64,000 nucleotides of DNA, from assembly GCA_022826485.1 (NCBI GenBank), contig JAJDUU010000035.1, positions 62,001 to 126,000 of the forward strand. Reading direction: 5' to 3'. Each line of letters starts with the position of its first letter. The first letter of the stretch is position 1. Below are positions 16,345-25,249 of the stretch, piece after piece. Both the position numbers and the translations under genes were made by a program. Source of the stretch: Chloroflexota bacterium. GTDB lineage: Bacteria; Chloroflexota; UBA11872. The notes under the pieces are model-generated. The model was given only the letters and a program-made list of their open reading frames with translations. It did not search any database and was not told the origin of the DNA.

Positions 16345-17346
16345 ATGATCAAGCTCGGTCTGCGCTATGCGTCCACGTCCCGCGAGCACCTGCAGCGGGT
16401 GCGGCAGCTCGGTGTCGAAGGCGGCACGTTGCGCTGGTCTTGGTTTCCCGGGGCGGAGGCCGGCGGCGGCCACGTTGATCGCGAGGGCTTTCGGGCACTG
16501 CTGGCGCGCTTGGCCGAGTTCGACCTGGCGCTCGGGGGCATGGAGCTCAGCCGTCCGCTGATCCAGGGCGTCCTGCAGGGCGACGCGGAGCGCGCCGTGG
16601 GTGAGCTCGAGGCTCTCTGCGAGACCATCCGCCTGCTGGGCGATCACGGCATCGACCTGCTCACCTGCGGCTTCGCCATCGCCCACGCGGACGAGGCGCA
16701 GCACGACTGGCGCGGCTATCGCGATGAGCCGCTGGGCCGCGCGGGGTCCGTGCTGCGCACCTTCGACGCCGCCCGCCTCGACGCCGGCGACCTCGTCACC
16801 TGGGGCGGCAACGGCGCCGACGGTCCGCGTGTGGACGAGCCGGAGGTCTGGCGCCGACTCGATCGCTTCATGGACGCCGTCCTACCCGTGGCCCGCTCCG
16901 CCGGCGTGCGCCTGGGCTTTCACCCCAACGATCCGCCGCTGCCGGTCTACCGCGGCGTGGCCCAGCCGTTCGCGACTCCCGAGGGGCTCGGGGTCCTGCT
17001 CGACCGCTACGCCGATCCGGGCGTCGGCCTCCTCTTCTGCCTGGGCACCCTGCAGGAGTCCGGGGGCGACATGACGGGTGCGCTGCGCCGCTTCGGCGCG
17101 CAGGGCAAGCTCTTCGCCATCCACTTCCGGAATGTGCGTGGAACGGTGCCGAGATTCCACGAAGTGTTCCCCGACGAGGGCGATTTCGACGCCGCCGCGC
17201 ACATGCGCCTGCTGCACGAGGCCGGCTTCGACGGCTACGTGATGCCCGACCACTACCCCGGCGTCCTGGGCGACACGCCCGAGAACGACCTGGCGCGCGC
17301 CTGGTGCCTGGGGTACCTGCGGGCGTTGATCCAGTCGACGGGCTGA
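16345..17346 (+). CDS. mannonate dehydratase (UxuA)-like TIM-barrel enzyme
   Basis: 333 residues. The late core RLGFHPNDPPLPVYRGVAQP, then the Cys-containing VGLLFCLGTLQESGGDM, FAIHFRNVRG, FHEVFPDEGDFD and GYVMPDHYPG follow the order of UxuA metal and substrate ligands (His, Cys, His, Asp). The family's usual length is about 350-390, so this is slightly short. Known UxuA proteins convert D-mannonate to 2-keto-3-deoxygluconate. The substrate here could be another sugar acid. The start has no Shine-Dalgarno. TACGAT lies about eight bases upstream, consistent with a leaderless mRNA. Confidence 0.75.
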   Translation: MIKLGLRYASTSREHLQRVRQLGVEGGTLRWSWFPGAEAGGGHVDREGFRALLARLAEFDLALGGMELSRPLIQGVLQGDAERAVGELEALCETIRLLGDHGIDLLTCGFAIAHADEAQHDWRGYRDEPLGRAGSVLRTFDAARLDAGDLVTWGGNGADGPRVDEPEVWRRLDRFMDAVLPVARSAGVRLGFHPNDPPLPVYRGVAQPFATPEGLGVLLDRYADPGVGLLFCLGTLQESGGDMTGALRRFGAQGKLFAIHFRNVRGTVPRFHEVFPDEGDFDAAAHMRLLHEAGFDGYVMPDHYPGVLGDTPENDLARAWCLGYLRALIQSTG

Positions 17347-17379
17347 TCGGGAACCGGGGACCCCGCCCCGAGGGACTCC

Positions 17380-17935
17380 CGCCCCAGCCCTCCCCCTGCT
17401 GGGAGACCCTTGCACAGGTCTGTAAGGGTGGGTCTCAGACTCGCCCGACGCCAAGCTTCTGGCGCGCTTCGAGGTTCGACCGGACTGGATTCCGGCCTCC
17501 GCCGGAATGACGGAGGGGGGCAGGCTCCGCCGGAATGACGGACGGGCGGCAGGCGCTTCATCGGAGCATCTGTGTTGCATGTCAAGGCTGTTCAAGCCGC
17601 TGCGGCGGGCCACTCGATCCGGGACGACCCCTCGTCACCCCGGCGAAGAGCCTGCCCCGTACTCGATACGGGGCCGGGGTCCAGGTCCGCCCGACGCGCC
17701 GGTGACCCGGGCTGGATTCCGATTCCCCTCCTTCGGAGACCTTTGAATCTAGAGGCACGGGCGACGCATGCGTCGCCCCTACGCGTGGGCTCACAGGTTC
17801 AGTGTCCGGTAGATTCCCGCCTTCGCGGGAATGACGGAGGGATTACGCAAGGGTCTCCCTTCGCGGGAACAGGCTCCGCCGGAATGACGGACGGGCGGCA
17901 GGGCTTGGCAAGGGTCTCCCGGAAGCGCGGAGGGA
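17380..17935. repeat. dense cluster of dispersed repeats (about 550 bases)
   Basis: Contains the GGTCTCAGACTCGCCCGACGCC element, several GTCATTCC-type hairpins, and a copy of the longer element (about 17570-17622) that includes TTCAAGCCGCTGCGGCGGGC and CACTCGATCC. It also has the TACTCGATACGGGGCCGGGG hairpin and a GGGCGACGCATGCGTCGCCC palindrome (17759-17778). No gene is seen. Confidence 0.85.
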
Positions 17936-18017
17936 GCAATCGGGGCTCCGCCGGTTGCCGCGCTGCTCGCGTCGGGGCATGCTCGCGGGCGGGGCGCGGC
18001 GTATGGGGGCGAGGCTG

Positions 18018-18860
18018 ATGGCGGCGGAGTTTCGGGGGCCGGTGGAGCTGTGGGTCGACCGACTGCTCTCGGCGGAAGGGCCGGCGATGGATGCCGAGGG
18101 GCGGCTCTATGTGGCGGACAGCCGCGAGCACACGTTGTGGCGGGTGTCGAGCCACGGCGGCTGCGAGCCGTTCGTGCGGCTGGCGGCGCCCAATGGGACG
18201 GCGGTGCACTGGAACGGCGACTGCTATGTCACCGACCTGTTTGGCGGCCGCATCGCGCGCGTCACGCCGTCGGCGCAGGTGTTCACCGTGGTGGACGAGT
18301 TCGAGGGCGGCCCGCTGGGCGGGCCCAACGATCTGACCTTCCATCCCTCCGGCGCGCTCTATTTCACCGCGCCCAAGGGCCACTACGCGCAGGACCCGCC
18401 GCCCGGCCGCGTCTACCGGCTGGGTCCGGGCGGCGACTTGCTGCTGGCGGCGGACGTGGCGTGGCCCAACGGCGTCAACGTGAATGCGGACGGCTCCGTG
18501 GCCTATGTGGCCGATTCGCACACCGGGGAGGCGCTGACCTACGACATCCGCGCGGACGGCACGCTGGCCAATCGCGGCGTGCTGGCGGATCTGCGCGAGG
18601 GCCAGGACAACTGGTGGGCGCCGGACGGCATGTGCCTGGACGTCGAGGGGAATCTCTACGTCGCGGTGTATGGCGCCTACCGCGTGCGGCGGGTGACGCC
18701 GGAGGGCGAGATCGACCTGGACATTCCCGTGGGCCACGAGAAGCCGGCGAACTGCTGCTTCGGCGGACCGGACAACGACGAGCTGTTCATCACCTGCCGC
18801 GAAGGCGCGCTCTACCGCGTCAAGATTGGGATTCCGGGGCTGCCGCTGTTCGGGCCGTAG
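18018..18860 (+). CDS. SMP-30/gluconolactonase-family beta-propeller
   Basis: 280 residues from ATG 18018, preceded by GGGGGCGAGG; an ATG at 18003 is possible. A six-bladed propeller is expected. The divalent-metal and active-site residues of the family are visible: Glu in SAEGPAMD, Asn in GPNDLTFHPSG, Asn in WPNGVNVN and Asp in WWAPDGMCLD. Related enzymes hydrolyse sugar lactones or other esters. No signal peptide is obvious in this start choice. It is isolated between repeat clusters, so context gives no substrate. Confidence 0.85.
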   Translation: MAAEFRGPVELWVDRLLSAEGPAMDAEGRLYVADSREHTLWRVSSHGGCEPFVRLAAPNGTAVHWNGDCYVTDLFGGRIARVTPSAQVFTVVDEFEGGPLGGPNDLTFHPSGALYFTAPKGHYAQDPPPGRVYRLGPGGDLLLAADVAWPNGVNVNADGSVAYVADSHTGEALTYDIRADGTLANRGVLADLREGQDNWWAPDGMCLDVEGNLYVAVYGAYRVRRVTPEGEIDLDIPVGHEKPANCCFGGPDNDELFITCREGALYRVKIGIPGLPLFGP

Positions 18861-18939
18861 GTTTCGGTGGCGCGGGCTGCGCGCGGCGCGGGATGGGGGT
18901 GTTCTGGCGGCGCAGTTCAGGCCATACTCCGGGTAAGTC

Positions 18940-19240
18940 CGATGAAGCGCCTTCCACCCGTCCGTCATTCCGGCGGAGGCCGGAATCCAGTCCGGGTCTC
19001 GAGCGTGGCGGGCGGACCTGGACCCCGGCCCCGTATCGAGTACGGGGCAGGCTCTTCGCCGGGGTGACGAGGGAGCGTCCCGGATCGAGTGGCCCGCCGC
19101 GACGGCTTGAACACCGTTGACTTGCAACACAGATGCTCAAGACGTGGTGAGGAATGTAAGGGCGTTGCGGCTTCTTGCCGGCGCCTTAGATTTCTCGCTT
19201 CGCTCGAAATGACAGGGGTGAGGCGTCAGCACTGTCATTC
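18940..19240. repeat. dispersed hairpin repeats
   Basis: Several GTCATTCCGGCGGAGGCCGG elements, a CCCGTATCGAGTACGGGGCAGG hairpin, the reverse copy of the CGGCTTGAACACCGTTGAC longer element (about 19085-19135) and the AGATTTCTCGCTTCGCTCG hairpin. No gene is seen. Confidence 0.8.
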
Positions 19241-19265
19241 CGCGGCGACGGCGCGATAGCGTCAT

Positions 19266-19294
19266 TTGACAAGACCGTCAAGTGAGCATACGAT
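19266..19294 (+). promoter_or_regulatory. promoter and possible operator of the MarR-ABC operon
   Basis: TTGACA (19266-19271), a 17-base spacer and TACGAT (19289-19294). The start ATG at 19303 lies only eight bases after the -10, so the transcript is probably leaderless. TTGAC at 19266-19270 and GTCAA at 19277-19281 form an inverted repeat with a 6-base spacer, overlapping the -35. That is a suitable place for autorepression by the MarR protein (inference). Confidence 0.75.
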
Positions 19295-19302
19295 CTGCCG
19301 CC

Positions 19303-19860
19303 ATGACGGTCCGTGAGATAGACGAACAGGTCGAGGCAGCGGCCGACGGCGGCATCGAGGCGACCGAGGCCCTGAGGGAGACGGCGCGCCAACTCATGGT
19401 GCTCGGCCGGCGCACGGGGCGGATTGCGATGCGATTCGCCGCCGCGTATGCGGACGAGCTGGAGCTCACCATGCCGCAGCACCAGGCGCTGCGCGCGCTG
19501 CGTCACCGCAGCTGCCGCATGACCGATCTGGGCGGACGGCTGATGGTGAGCAAGCAGTGGGCCTCGCAGAGTGTGGACTCGTTGGTCCGCGCGGGCCTGG
19601 CGACGCGGGCGGAGGATCCCGACGACCGCCGGCACGCGGTGGTGAGCGCCACGCCGCAGGGCCTGGAGGCGCTGGAGTCCCACGAGCAGGCCCTCGCCAC
19701 GTTCCTGGCGGGGGCGCTGGACGGCATGCCCGCCGAGGCGCTCGAGCGCCTCGATGAGGCGTTGACCGAGTTGAACGCGCACATGGCCCGGCGCCGCGAC
19801 GAAGGCTATTTCCGCTCGCTGCGGGAGGCGGGCGCGCGTGAATCTGGAGACAAGACATGA
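19303..19860 (+). CDS. MarR-family transcriptional regulator
   Basis: 185 residues from ATG 19303. An upstream GTG would lie inside the promoter and is rejected. The winged helix-turn-helix core is TMPQHQALRALRHRSCRMTD, then a recognition helix with VSKQWASQSVDSLVRAGLA and a wing DPDDRRHAVVSATPQG. Helices at both ends are for dimerisation. It overlaps the first ABC exporter gene by ATGA. MarR proteins in front of exporters usually repress them and release on ligand binding, so it probably senses an exported compound. Confidence 0.92.
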   Translation: MTVREIDEQVEAAADGGIEATEALRETARQLMVLGRRTGRIAMRFAAAYADELELTMPQHQALRALRHRSCRMTDLGGRLMVSKQWASQSVDSLVRAGLATRAEDPDDRRHAVVSATPQGLEALESHEQALATFLAGALDGMPAEALERLDEALTELNAHMARRRDEGYFRSLREAGARESGDKT

Positions 19861-21881
19861 CTGACGGAGCACCCGGACCATCCGAGGGCCGACGTCGCGG
19901 CTCTCGCGGTAGGCGACGTGGCGGACCTGATGGCCGCGGGCGACGCGGCCGCCGTGGCCGAGACGGCCCGCCCGGATTCTCCCCCGGGGATGGGCCGAGC
20001 CGTGCGAGAGGCGGCGGTCCCCCGGGGCCGCCGGACGGGCAGCCGCCCATGGGCGGACCGGGCGGGATGCAGCGTGAGCCGCGCATGGCGCTGGGGTCGA
20101 GCAAGCAAGTCTTGCGACGTCTGGCCGCCTACGCGCTGCCGCATTGGCGGCTGGCGGCGGGGACGTTCGTCGTCACCCTGGTGGCCACGGCGGCGGACCT
20201 GGCGATCCCGTGGGTGCTGAAGGAGGTGATCGACACCGGGCTCAAGGAGAGAGTGATCGCCACGCTGATCGTGCTGGCGGCGGTAGTCGTGGCGCTGACG
20301 GCCGTGAAGGGCACGGCGCAGTTCGGGCGCCAGTTCGCGTCCGAGTGGCTGGGCCAGCGAGTGGTGTTCACCATGCGCAATCAGCTCTATCGGCACGTGC
20401 AGAGCCTGTCGTTCGGCTATCACGACCGCGCGCGCACGGGCGAGCTGATGGCCCGCACGACCAGCGACGTCGAGCGGGTGCGCCGCTTCGTGTCCATGGG
20501 GGCGTTCCAGCTCGTGCAAATCGCGCTGCTGATCCCGGGCATCGCCGTGGTGATGCTGGTCATCGACTGGCAACTGGCGCTGCTGGCGCTGGTGACGGTG
20601 CCGGTGATGGCGTGGATGGCGACGGGATTTGCGCGGCGCATTCGCCCGCTGTTCCAGGCGGTGCAAGAGGCGTGGGCCGACTTGAACGCGACGGTGCAGG
20701 AAAACCTGGCGGGCGCGCGCGTGGTGCGGGCCTTCGCGCAGGAGGGAATGCAGCGGGCGAAATTCGAGCCGGTGAACAAGGAGGTCACCGACCGCAACGT
20801 GGAGGTCATGCGGCTGTTCGCCATGCGAATGCCGCTGTTCACGGCCGTGCTGGGGCTGGGGCAGGTGGCGGTGCTGTGGTACGGCGGCTGGAAGGTGATC
20901 GAGGGCCAGGCGACGATCGGTGCGCTGGTGGCCTTCAACACCTATCTGCTGTTGCTGATGATGCCGGTGCGGATGCTGGGCATGACCGTCAACAGCTTTG
21001 CCCGCGCCGTGGCGTCCGGCACGCGCATCTTCGAGGTGCTGGACGAGCACTCGGAGGTGCAGGAGACCGCGGACGCCGTGGCGATCGACGACGTGCGCGG
21101 CGAGCTGCAATTCGACGGCGTGTCGTTCGAGTACGAGGGCCAGCAGGTCTTGAACGACCTGTCGTTCCGGGTGCGGCCCGGTGAGGCGCTCGGCATCGTG
21201 GGCGGCACCGGCTCGGGCAAGAGCACCATCATCAATCTGTTGCCGCGGTTCTACGACCCGTCGTCCGGCCGCGTGCTGGTGGACGACGTGGACGTGCGGC
21301 AGGCGCGGCTCGCCTCGCTGCGCGGGCAGATCGGCATCGTGCATCAGGAGCCCTTCGTCTTCGCGACCAGCATTCGCGAGAACATTGCCTACGGACGACC
21401 CGGGGCGACCGACGAGCAGGTCGAGGCCGCGGCCCGCGCCGCGCAGATTCACGAATTCATCGCGGGCCTGCCCCAGGGATACGAGACCTCCGTGGGCGAG
21501 CGCGGCGTGACGCTTTCGGGCGGACAGAAGCAACGGATCGCGATTGCCCGCGCGCTGCTGCTCGACCCGCGCATCCTGGTGCTCGACGAGTCGACTTCGA
21601 GCGTCGACACGTGGACGGAGCGAGCCATCCAGGAGGCCCTCACGGAGGCGCAGCGGGGACGCACCACGCTGATCATCAGCCAACGCATCAGAAGCGTGCG
21701 CGACGCCGCCGAGATCATCGTGCTGGAACAGGGACGCATCGTGCAGCGCGGGCGGCATGAGGAGCTGATCGAGCAGGAAGGGCTCTACCGCGACATGTGG
21801 CTCACGCAGGAGGCCGAGGCCGAGGAGCTGCGTGAGGCCCAAGCGGCGCCCGCCGGCCCGACACAGGGAGGGGCGGTCTAA
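19857..21881 (+). CDS. ABC exporter half-transporter A, with degenerate H-loop and Arg/Gly-rich N-terminus
   Basis: 674 residues: a membrane domain of six helices (about residues 90-400) fused to a nucleotide-binding domain. Walker A is GGTGSGKST, Q-loop HQEPF, signature LSGGQKQ and Walker B ILVLDES. The H-loop reads IISQRIRSV, with Gln in place of the catalytic His. The first 75 residues are a low-complexity tail of RGG-like and PPG-like repeats (for example SRGRRRGGPDGRGRRGRRGR). It overlaps the partner gene by TAATG. Together with the next gene it should form a heterodimeric drug or lipid exporter of the BmrCD/TM287-288 type. Confidence 0.93.
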   Translation: MTDGAPGPSEGRRRGSRGRRRGGPDGRGRRGRRGRDGPPGFSPGDGPSRARGGGPPGPPDGQPPMGGPGGMQREPRMALGSSKQVLRRLAAYALPHWRLAAGTFVVTLVATAADLAIPWVLKEVIDTGLKERVIATLIVLAAVVVALTAVKGTAQFGRQFASEWLGQRVVFTMRNQLYRHVQSLSFGYHDRARTGELMARTTSDVERVRRFVSMGAFQLVQIALLIPGIAVVMLVIDWQLALLALVTVPVMAWMATGFARRIRPLFQAVQEAWADLNATVQENLAGARVVRAFAQEGMQRAKFEPVNKEVTDRNVEVMRLFAMRMPLFTAVLGLGQVAVLWYGGWKVIEGQATIGALVAFNTYLLLLMMPVRMLGMTVNSFARAVASGTRIFEVLDEHSEVQETADAVAIDDVRGELQFDGVSFEYEGQQVLNDLSFRVRPGEALGIVGGTGSGKSTIINLLPRFYDPSSGRVLVDDVDVRQARLASLRGQIGIVHQEPFVFATSIRENIAYGRPGATDEQVEAAARAAQIHEFIAGLPQGYETSVGERGVTLSGGQKQRIAIARALLLDPRILVLDESTSSVDTWTERAIQEALTEAQRGRTTLIISQRIRSVRDAAEIIVLEQGRIVQRGRHEELIEQEGLYRDMWLTQEAEAEELREAQAAPAGPTQGGAV

Positions 21882-23809
21882 TGGGCATGGCGGGACGCAT
21901 GATGCTGGGGGGCATGGGCGACGACGCCAGGGCCTACGACCACCGGATCGCGCGGCGGCTGCTGGCGTATCTGGCGCCGCACCGGCGGCAGCTGGCGGTG
22001 GTGCTGGTGCTGGTGGTGCTGGCGGCGGGGGCGGCGAACGCGGGTCCGCTGCTGCTGAAGATCGGCATCGACGACGCAATCTGCGGCGGGGTGCAGGAAG
22101 AGGCGCGGCAGCCGGCGCAACAGCAGACGGAGCCGCAGGCGGGGCCGGCGGAGCCGATATGCGATACGACCCAGAGCAACGGCGGCCTGCTGGCGATCGT
22201 CGGGATCGTCTACATCGGGACGCTGGGCCTGATGTGGGCGCTCAACTACTTCCAGGTGCTGCTGACGGCGGCCATTGGGCAGGCGAGCCTGCGGCAGCTG
22301 CGCAACGACATGTTCGCCAAGCTGCAGCGGCTGTCGCTCTCCTATTTCAGCCGGCACCCGCTGGGCGCAGTGATGTCGCGCATCACCAACGACGTGGACG
22401 TGATCAGCGAGTTCGTGACGCTGGGCGTGACGTCGCTGGTGGGCGACGTGGTGATGCTGGTGATCATCGTGGGGATGATGTTCGGGCTGGACTGGCGGCT
22501 GGCGCTCGTGTCCCTGTCGGTGATGCCGCTGATGTGGCTGGCGAGCCGGGTGTTCAGCAACTGGGCGCGAAACGCGTTCCGGCAGGTGCGCTCGACCGTG
22601 GGCAACGTCTACGGCAACTTGCAGGAGAGCATCGACGGCGTGCGCACGGCGCAATCGTTTGTGCGCGAGGACCGCAACGCCGCGGCGTTCGAGCAGACCA
22701 ACCGGCAGAACGTGGACGCCAGCGTGCGCGCCGGCGCGATCGTGTCGGCGTTCATTCCCGTGGTGGACACGATCTCGGCGTTGGCGACGGCGCTGGTGAT
22801 CGTGGTGGGCGGGATGTTCGTGATTGACGGCGAGATGGGCATCGGAACGCTGGTGGCGTTCATTGCGCTGATCGCGCGCTTCTTCACGCCCATCCAGCAA
22901 CTGACGCGGTTCTACAACCAGCTCCAGTCCACCATGGCGGCCGGAGAGAAGATTTTCGAGCTGATGGACGAGCCGCTGGATGTCGAAGATGAGTCCGATG
23001 CGCGCGCGCTGCCGCAGATCCAGGGGCGCGTGGAGTTCGACAACGTGACCTTTGGCTACAACGGCACGAACGTGCTGCACGACATCTCGTTCGACGTGGC
23101 GCCCGGGCAGCGCGTGGCCCTGGTGGGGCCGACCGGCGCCGGCAAGACGACGACGGTGAACCTGCTGGCCCGCTTCTACGAGGCGCGCCGCGGCCAGGTC
23201 CGCATCGACGGCGTGCCGCTGGACTCGGTGACCCAGGACTCGCTGCGTGGACAGATGGGCATCGTGCCGCAGGACAGCTATCTGTTCTCGGGCACGATCC
23301 GCGAGAACATCGCCTTCGCGCGGCCCTACGCCACCGATGAAGAGGTCGCGCAAGCGGCGGAGGCGGTGGGAGCGCATGAGTTCATCCAGCGGCTGCCGGA
23401 GGGCTATGACACCGACGTGCGCGAGCGCGGGGCGCGGCTCTCGGTGGGACAGCGACAGCTCATCTGCTTCGCGCGGGCGCTGCTGGCGGACCCGCGGCTG
23501 CTGATTCTGGACGAGGCCACGTCAAGCGTGGACGCCCACACCGAGCAGATCATCCAGCGCGGCCTCGACCGGCTGATGGACGGGCGCACGTCGTTCGTCA
23601 TCGCGCACCGGCTGGCCACGGTGCGGGGCGCGGACCTGATCCTGGTGTTCCAGGATGGGCAGATCGTGGAGCGCGGCGGGCACGACGAGTTGCTGGAAGC
23701 CGGCGGGCTCTACTACCAGCTCTACACCACCGGCTTCCCCGGCGACGAGACGCCGGAGCAAACGACGGCCACGGAGAGCATGGTCCTCAACCGCCGGATG
23801 TGGATGTAG
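21881..23809 (+). CDS. ABC exporter half-transporter B, with variant signature motif
   Basis: 642 residues. It begins with a Met/Gly-rich tail, then six membrane helices. The first outer loop carries a Gln/Pro-rich insert of about 25 residues bounded by two cysteines (CGGVQEEARQPAQQQTEPQA then EPIC). The nucleotide-binding domain has Walker A GPTGAGKTT, PQDSYLF, signature LSVGQRQ, Walker B LLILDEATSSVD and an intact H-loop VIAHRLATV. The changed signature (V for G) pairs with the changed H-loop of half-transporter A, so one ATP site of the dimer is degenerate and the other canonical. It is co-transcribed with the MarR gene and half-transporter A. Confidence 0.93.
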   Translation: MGMAGRMMLGGMGDDARAYDHRIARRLLAYLAPHRRQLAVVLVLVVLAAGAANAGPLLLKIGIDDAICGGVQEEARQPAQQQTEPQAGPAEPICDTTQSNGGLLAIVGIVYIGTLGLMWALNYFQVLLTAAIGQASLRQLRNDMFAKLQRLSLSYFSRHPLGAVMSRITNDVDVISEFVTLGVTSLVGDVVMLVIIVGMMFGLDWRLALVSLSVMPLMWLASRVFSNWARNAFRQVRSTVGNVYGNLQESIDGVRTAQSFVREDRNAAAFEQTNRQNVDASVRAGAIVSAFIPVVDTISALATALVIVVGGMFVIDGEMGIGTLVAFIALIARFFTPIQQLTRFYNQLQSTMAAGEKIFELMDEPLDVEDESDARALPQIQGRVEFDNVTFGYNGTNVLHDISFDVAPGQRVALVGPTGAGKTTTVNLLARFYEARRGQVRIDGVPLDSVTQDSLRGQMGIVPQDSYLFSGTIRENIAFARPYATDEEVAQAAEAVGAHEFIQRLPEGYDTDVRERGARLSVGQRQLICFARALLADPRLLILDEATSSVDAHTEQIIQRGLDRLMDGRTSFVIAHRLATVRGADLILVFQDGQIVERGGHDELLEAGGLYYQLYTTGFPGDETPEQTTATESMVLNRRMWM

Positions 23810-24363
23810 GCAGCGCGGTGCGGCTGCGTCCGGCCACGGTGGCGGACGCCGCGGGCATCGCCGAAGTCCACGTGCGCGCGTGGCAGACCGCGTTTCGCGG
23901 GATCGTCTCGGACGATCGGCTGGACGCGATGCGGATCGAGCGGGGAGTCAACCGCTTTCGCCAGAAACTGGCGCCGGCGCAGTCCGCCAACCAACGATTT
24001 GTCGTCGCGGAGTCGGGTGACACGGTGCTCGGATTCGTGGGCTTCGGGACCACGCGCGACGAGGACGTGGACCCGACGCGAACGGCCGAGGTGCGGGGGC
24101 TCTACGTGCACCCCGAGCACTGGCGGCGCGGCGTGGGCCGACGGTTGCTGCACGCCGCCGTCGCCGAGCTGGCCACCGACGGCTTCGAGACCGTGACGCT
24201 CTGGACGCTGGCCGACAGCGAGGCGTCGCGGGCGTTCTACGAGGCGCAGGGATGGCGCACCGACGGGGCAGTCAGGGCGTGGGAGGACTGGGACGGCGTG
24301 CCGCGCGTGCGCTATCGAATGACGTTGCCGACGGCTGGTTCGGGATCAGACCCAGGTTCGTAA
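23800..24363 (+). CDS. GNAT-family N-acetyltransferase
   Basis: 187 residues from GTG 23800, with an alternative GTG at 23818. It overlaps the end of the exporter gene in another frame. The opening is RLRPATVADAAGIAEVHVRA, and motif A is YVHPEHWRRGVGRRLLHAA (the acetyl-CoA pyrophosphate loop RRGVGR). SRAFYEAQGW follows as the late conserved block. The substrate is unknown. Being at the end of an exporter operon, it could modify the same compounds (inference). Confidence 0.88.
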   Translation: MDVGSAVRLRPATVADAAGIAEVHVRAWQTAFRGIVSDDRLDAMRIERGVNRFRQKLAPAQSANQRFVVAESGDTVLGFVGFGTTRDEDVDPTRTAEVRGLYVHPEHWRRGVGRRLLHAAVAELATDGFETVTLWTLADSEASRAFYEAQGWRTDGAVRAWEDWDGVPRVRYRMTLPTAGSGSDPGS

Positions 24364-24418
24364 CGGCCGCAGGGCGACGATTCTCGGTGCGGGACGGGCG
24401 CCGCCAAGCGGCTGCGCG

Positions 24419-24700
24419 TTAGGCTGCCGGCTCTTTGTCGCGCGGGTCGCGGCGGCCGTTCATGCCCGCGAACAGGCCTTCGATGACGCCTTCAATTCGC
24501 GCCACGCGCTCGCTGAGTTCGGCAATTCGGACTTCAAGGGCCTTGAAGCGAGTCTCAAAGCGGTTTTCCAGGGATTCGAAGCGAGCTTCGAACCGGTCTT
24601 CCAGCCGGTCGATGCGGGCATTGATACGGGCCGTGACGGCCAAGGTGAGGCCGCCAAGCGCCGCGCCGACGCTCAGAATCCCAATCAACTCCGGGGTCAT
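24419..24700 (-). CDS. small membrane-anchored coiled-coil protein
   Basis: 93 residues from ATG 24700. One membrane helix (LIGILSVGAALGGLTLAVTA) is followed by a long heptad-patterned helix with the repeated units RLEDRFEARFESLENRFETR and then ALEVRIAELSERVARIEGV. It ends with a short basic-acidic tail. The frame extends far upstream without a plausible start, so the ATG at the membrane segment is chosen. It resembles widespread short coiled-coil membrane proteins of unknown function found near phage or toxin genes; the role here is unknown. Confidence 0.65.
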   Translation of the reverse strand: MTPELIGILSVGAALGGLTLAVTARINARIDRLEDRFEARFESLENRFETRFKALEVRIAELSERVARIEGVIEGLFAGMNGRRDPRDKEPAA

Positions 24701-24774
24701 GCGCGGGTCCTTCGGCAGGCCGCAGACGGCGGCCTGTGGCGAACAACTATAGCGCCAGCGGCGGGGCGCACTCG

Positions 24775-25236
24775 CTATTCGGCCGCCACCGGCGCGCGGA
24801 GGTCGAGCTCGACCGTGATGCCGTCGGGATCGCGCAGGTAGAGCGTGCCGGTGCCTTCGAACTCGCCGGCCGTCTGCCAGACGGGCGCTTCGCGGTGGAA
24901 CGACGCCCCGAGGTCCTTCAGCCGCGCGACGGCCGCGTCCCAGTCGTCCACGCTCAGGCACAGGTGCGCGTTGCCGGCGTTGTAGGTCTCGAGATCGACG
25001 CGGCCCGGCGGCGGCTCGTAGTAGCGCAGCAGCTCCAGCTCGACCTCGGTGCCCGGCAGCCGGAACAGCGCGATCTCCAGGCTGCAGTCGGGGTAGCCGA
25101 TGATGTCGCTGATATAGGGCTCGTCGTAGCGGCGGCGGAAATGGGGGCCCTCGCCGAGCAGCGCACTGTAGAACGCGACGGATCGGTCCAGGTCCGCCAC
25201 GGTGAATCCCACGTGAACCACCTTCGTCACACCCAT
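24775..25236 (-). CDS. VOC-superfamily (glyoxalase/dioxygenase-like) protein
   Basis: 153 residues, ATG 25236 with AAGGAGG upstream. Paired beta-alpha-beta-beta-beta modules are visible: VVHVGFTVADLDRSVAFYSA (metal His) and the second half NAHLCLSVDDWDAAVARLKD, with LRDPDGITVELDL carrying a Glu ligand. Metal-dependent members include glyoxalase I, epimerases and dioxygenases; the reaction is not decided by sequence. It lies 13 bases downstream of the glycosidase-like gene and is probably in one operon with it. Confidence 0.85.
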   Translation of the reverse strand: MGVTKVVHVGFTVADLDRSVAFYSALLGEGPHFRRRYDEPYISDIIGYPDCSLEIALFRLPGTEVELELLRYYEPPPGRVDLETYNAGNAHLCLSVDDWDAAVARLKDLGASFHREAPVWQTAGEFEGTGTLYLRDPDGITVELDLRAPVAAE

Positions 25237-25249
25237 GCGAACTGCCTCC

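Noticed and set aside
20144-21184. 346-codon frame overlapping the first ABC gene
   Set aside because: Low-complexity Gly/Ala/Arg composition typical of an out-of-frame reading of GC-rich DNA.
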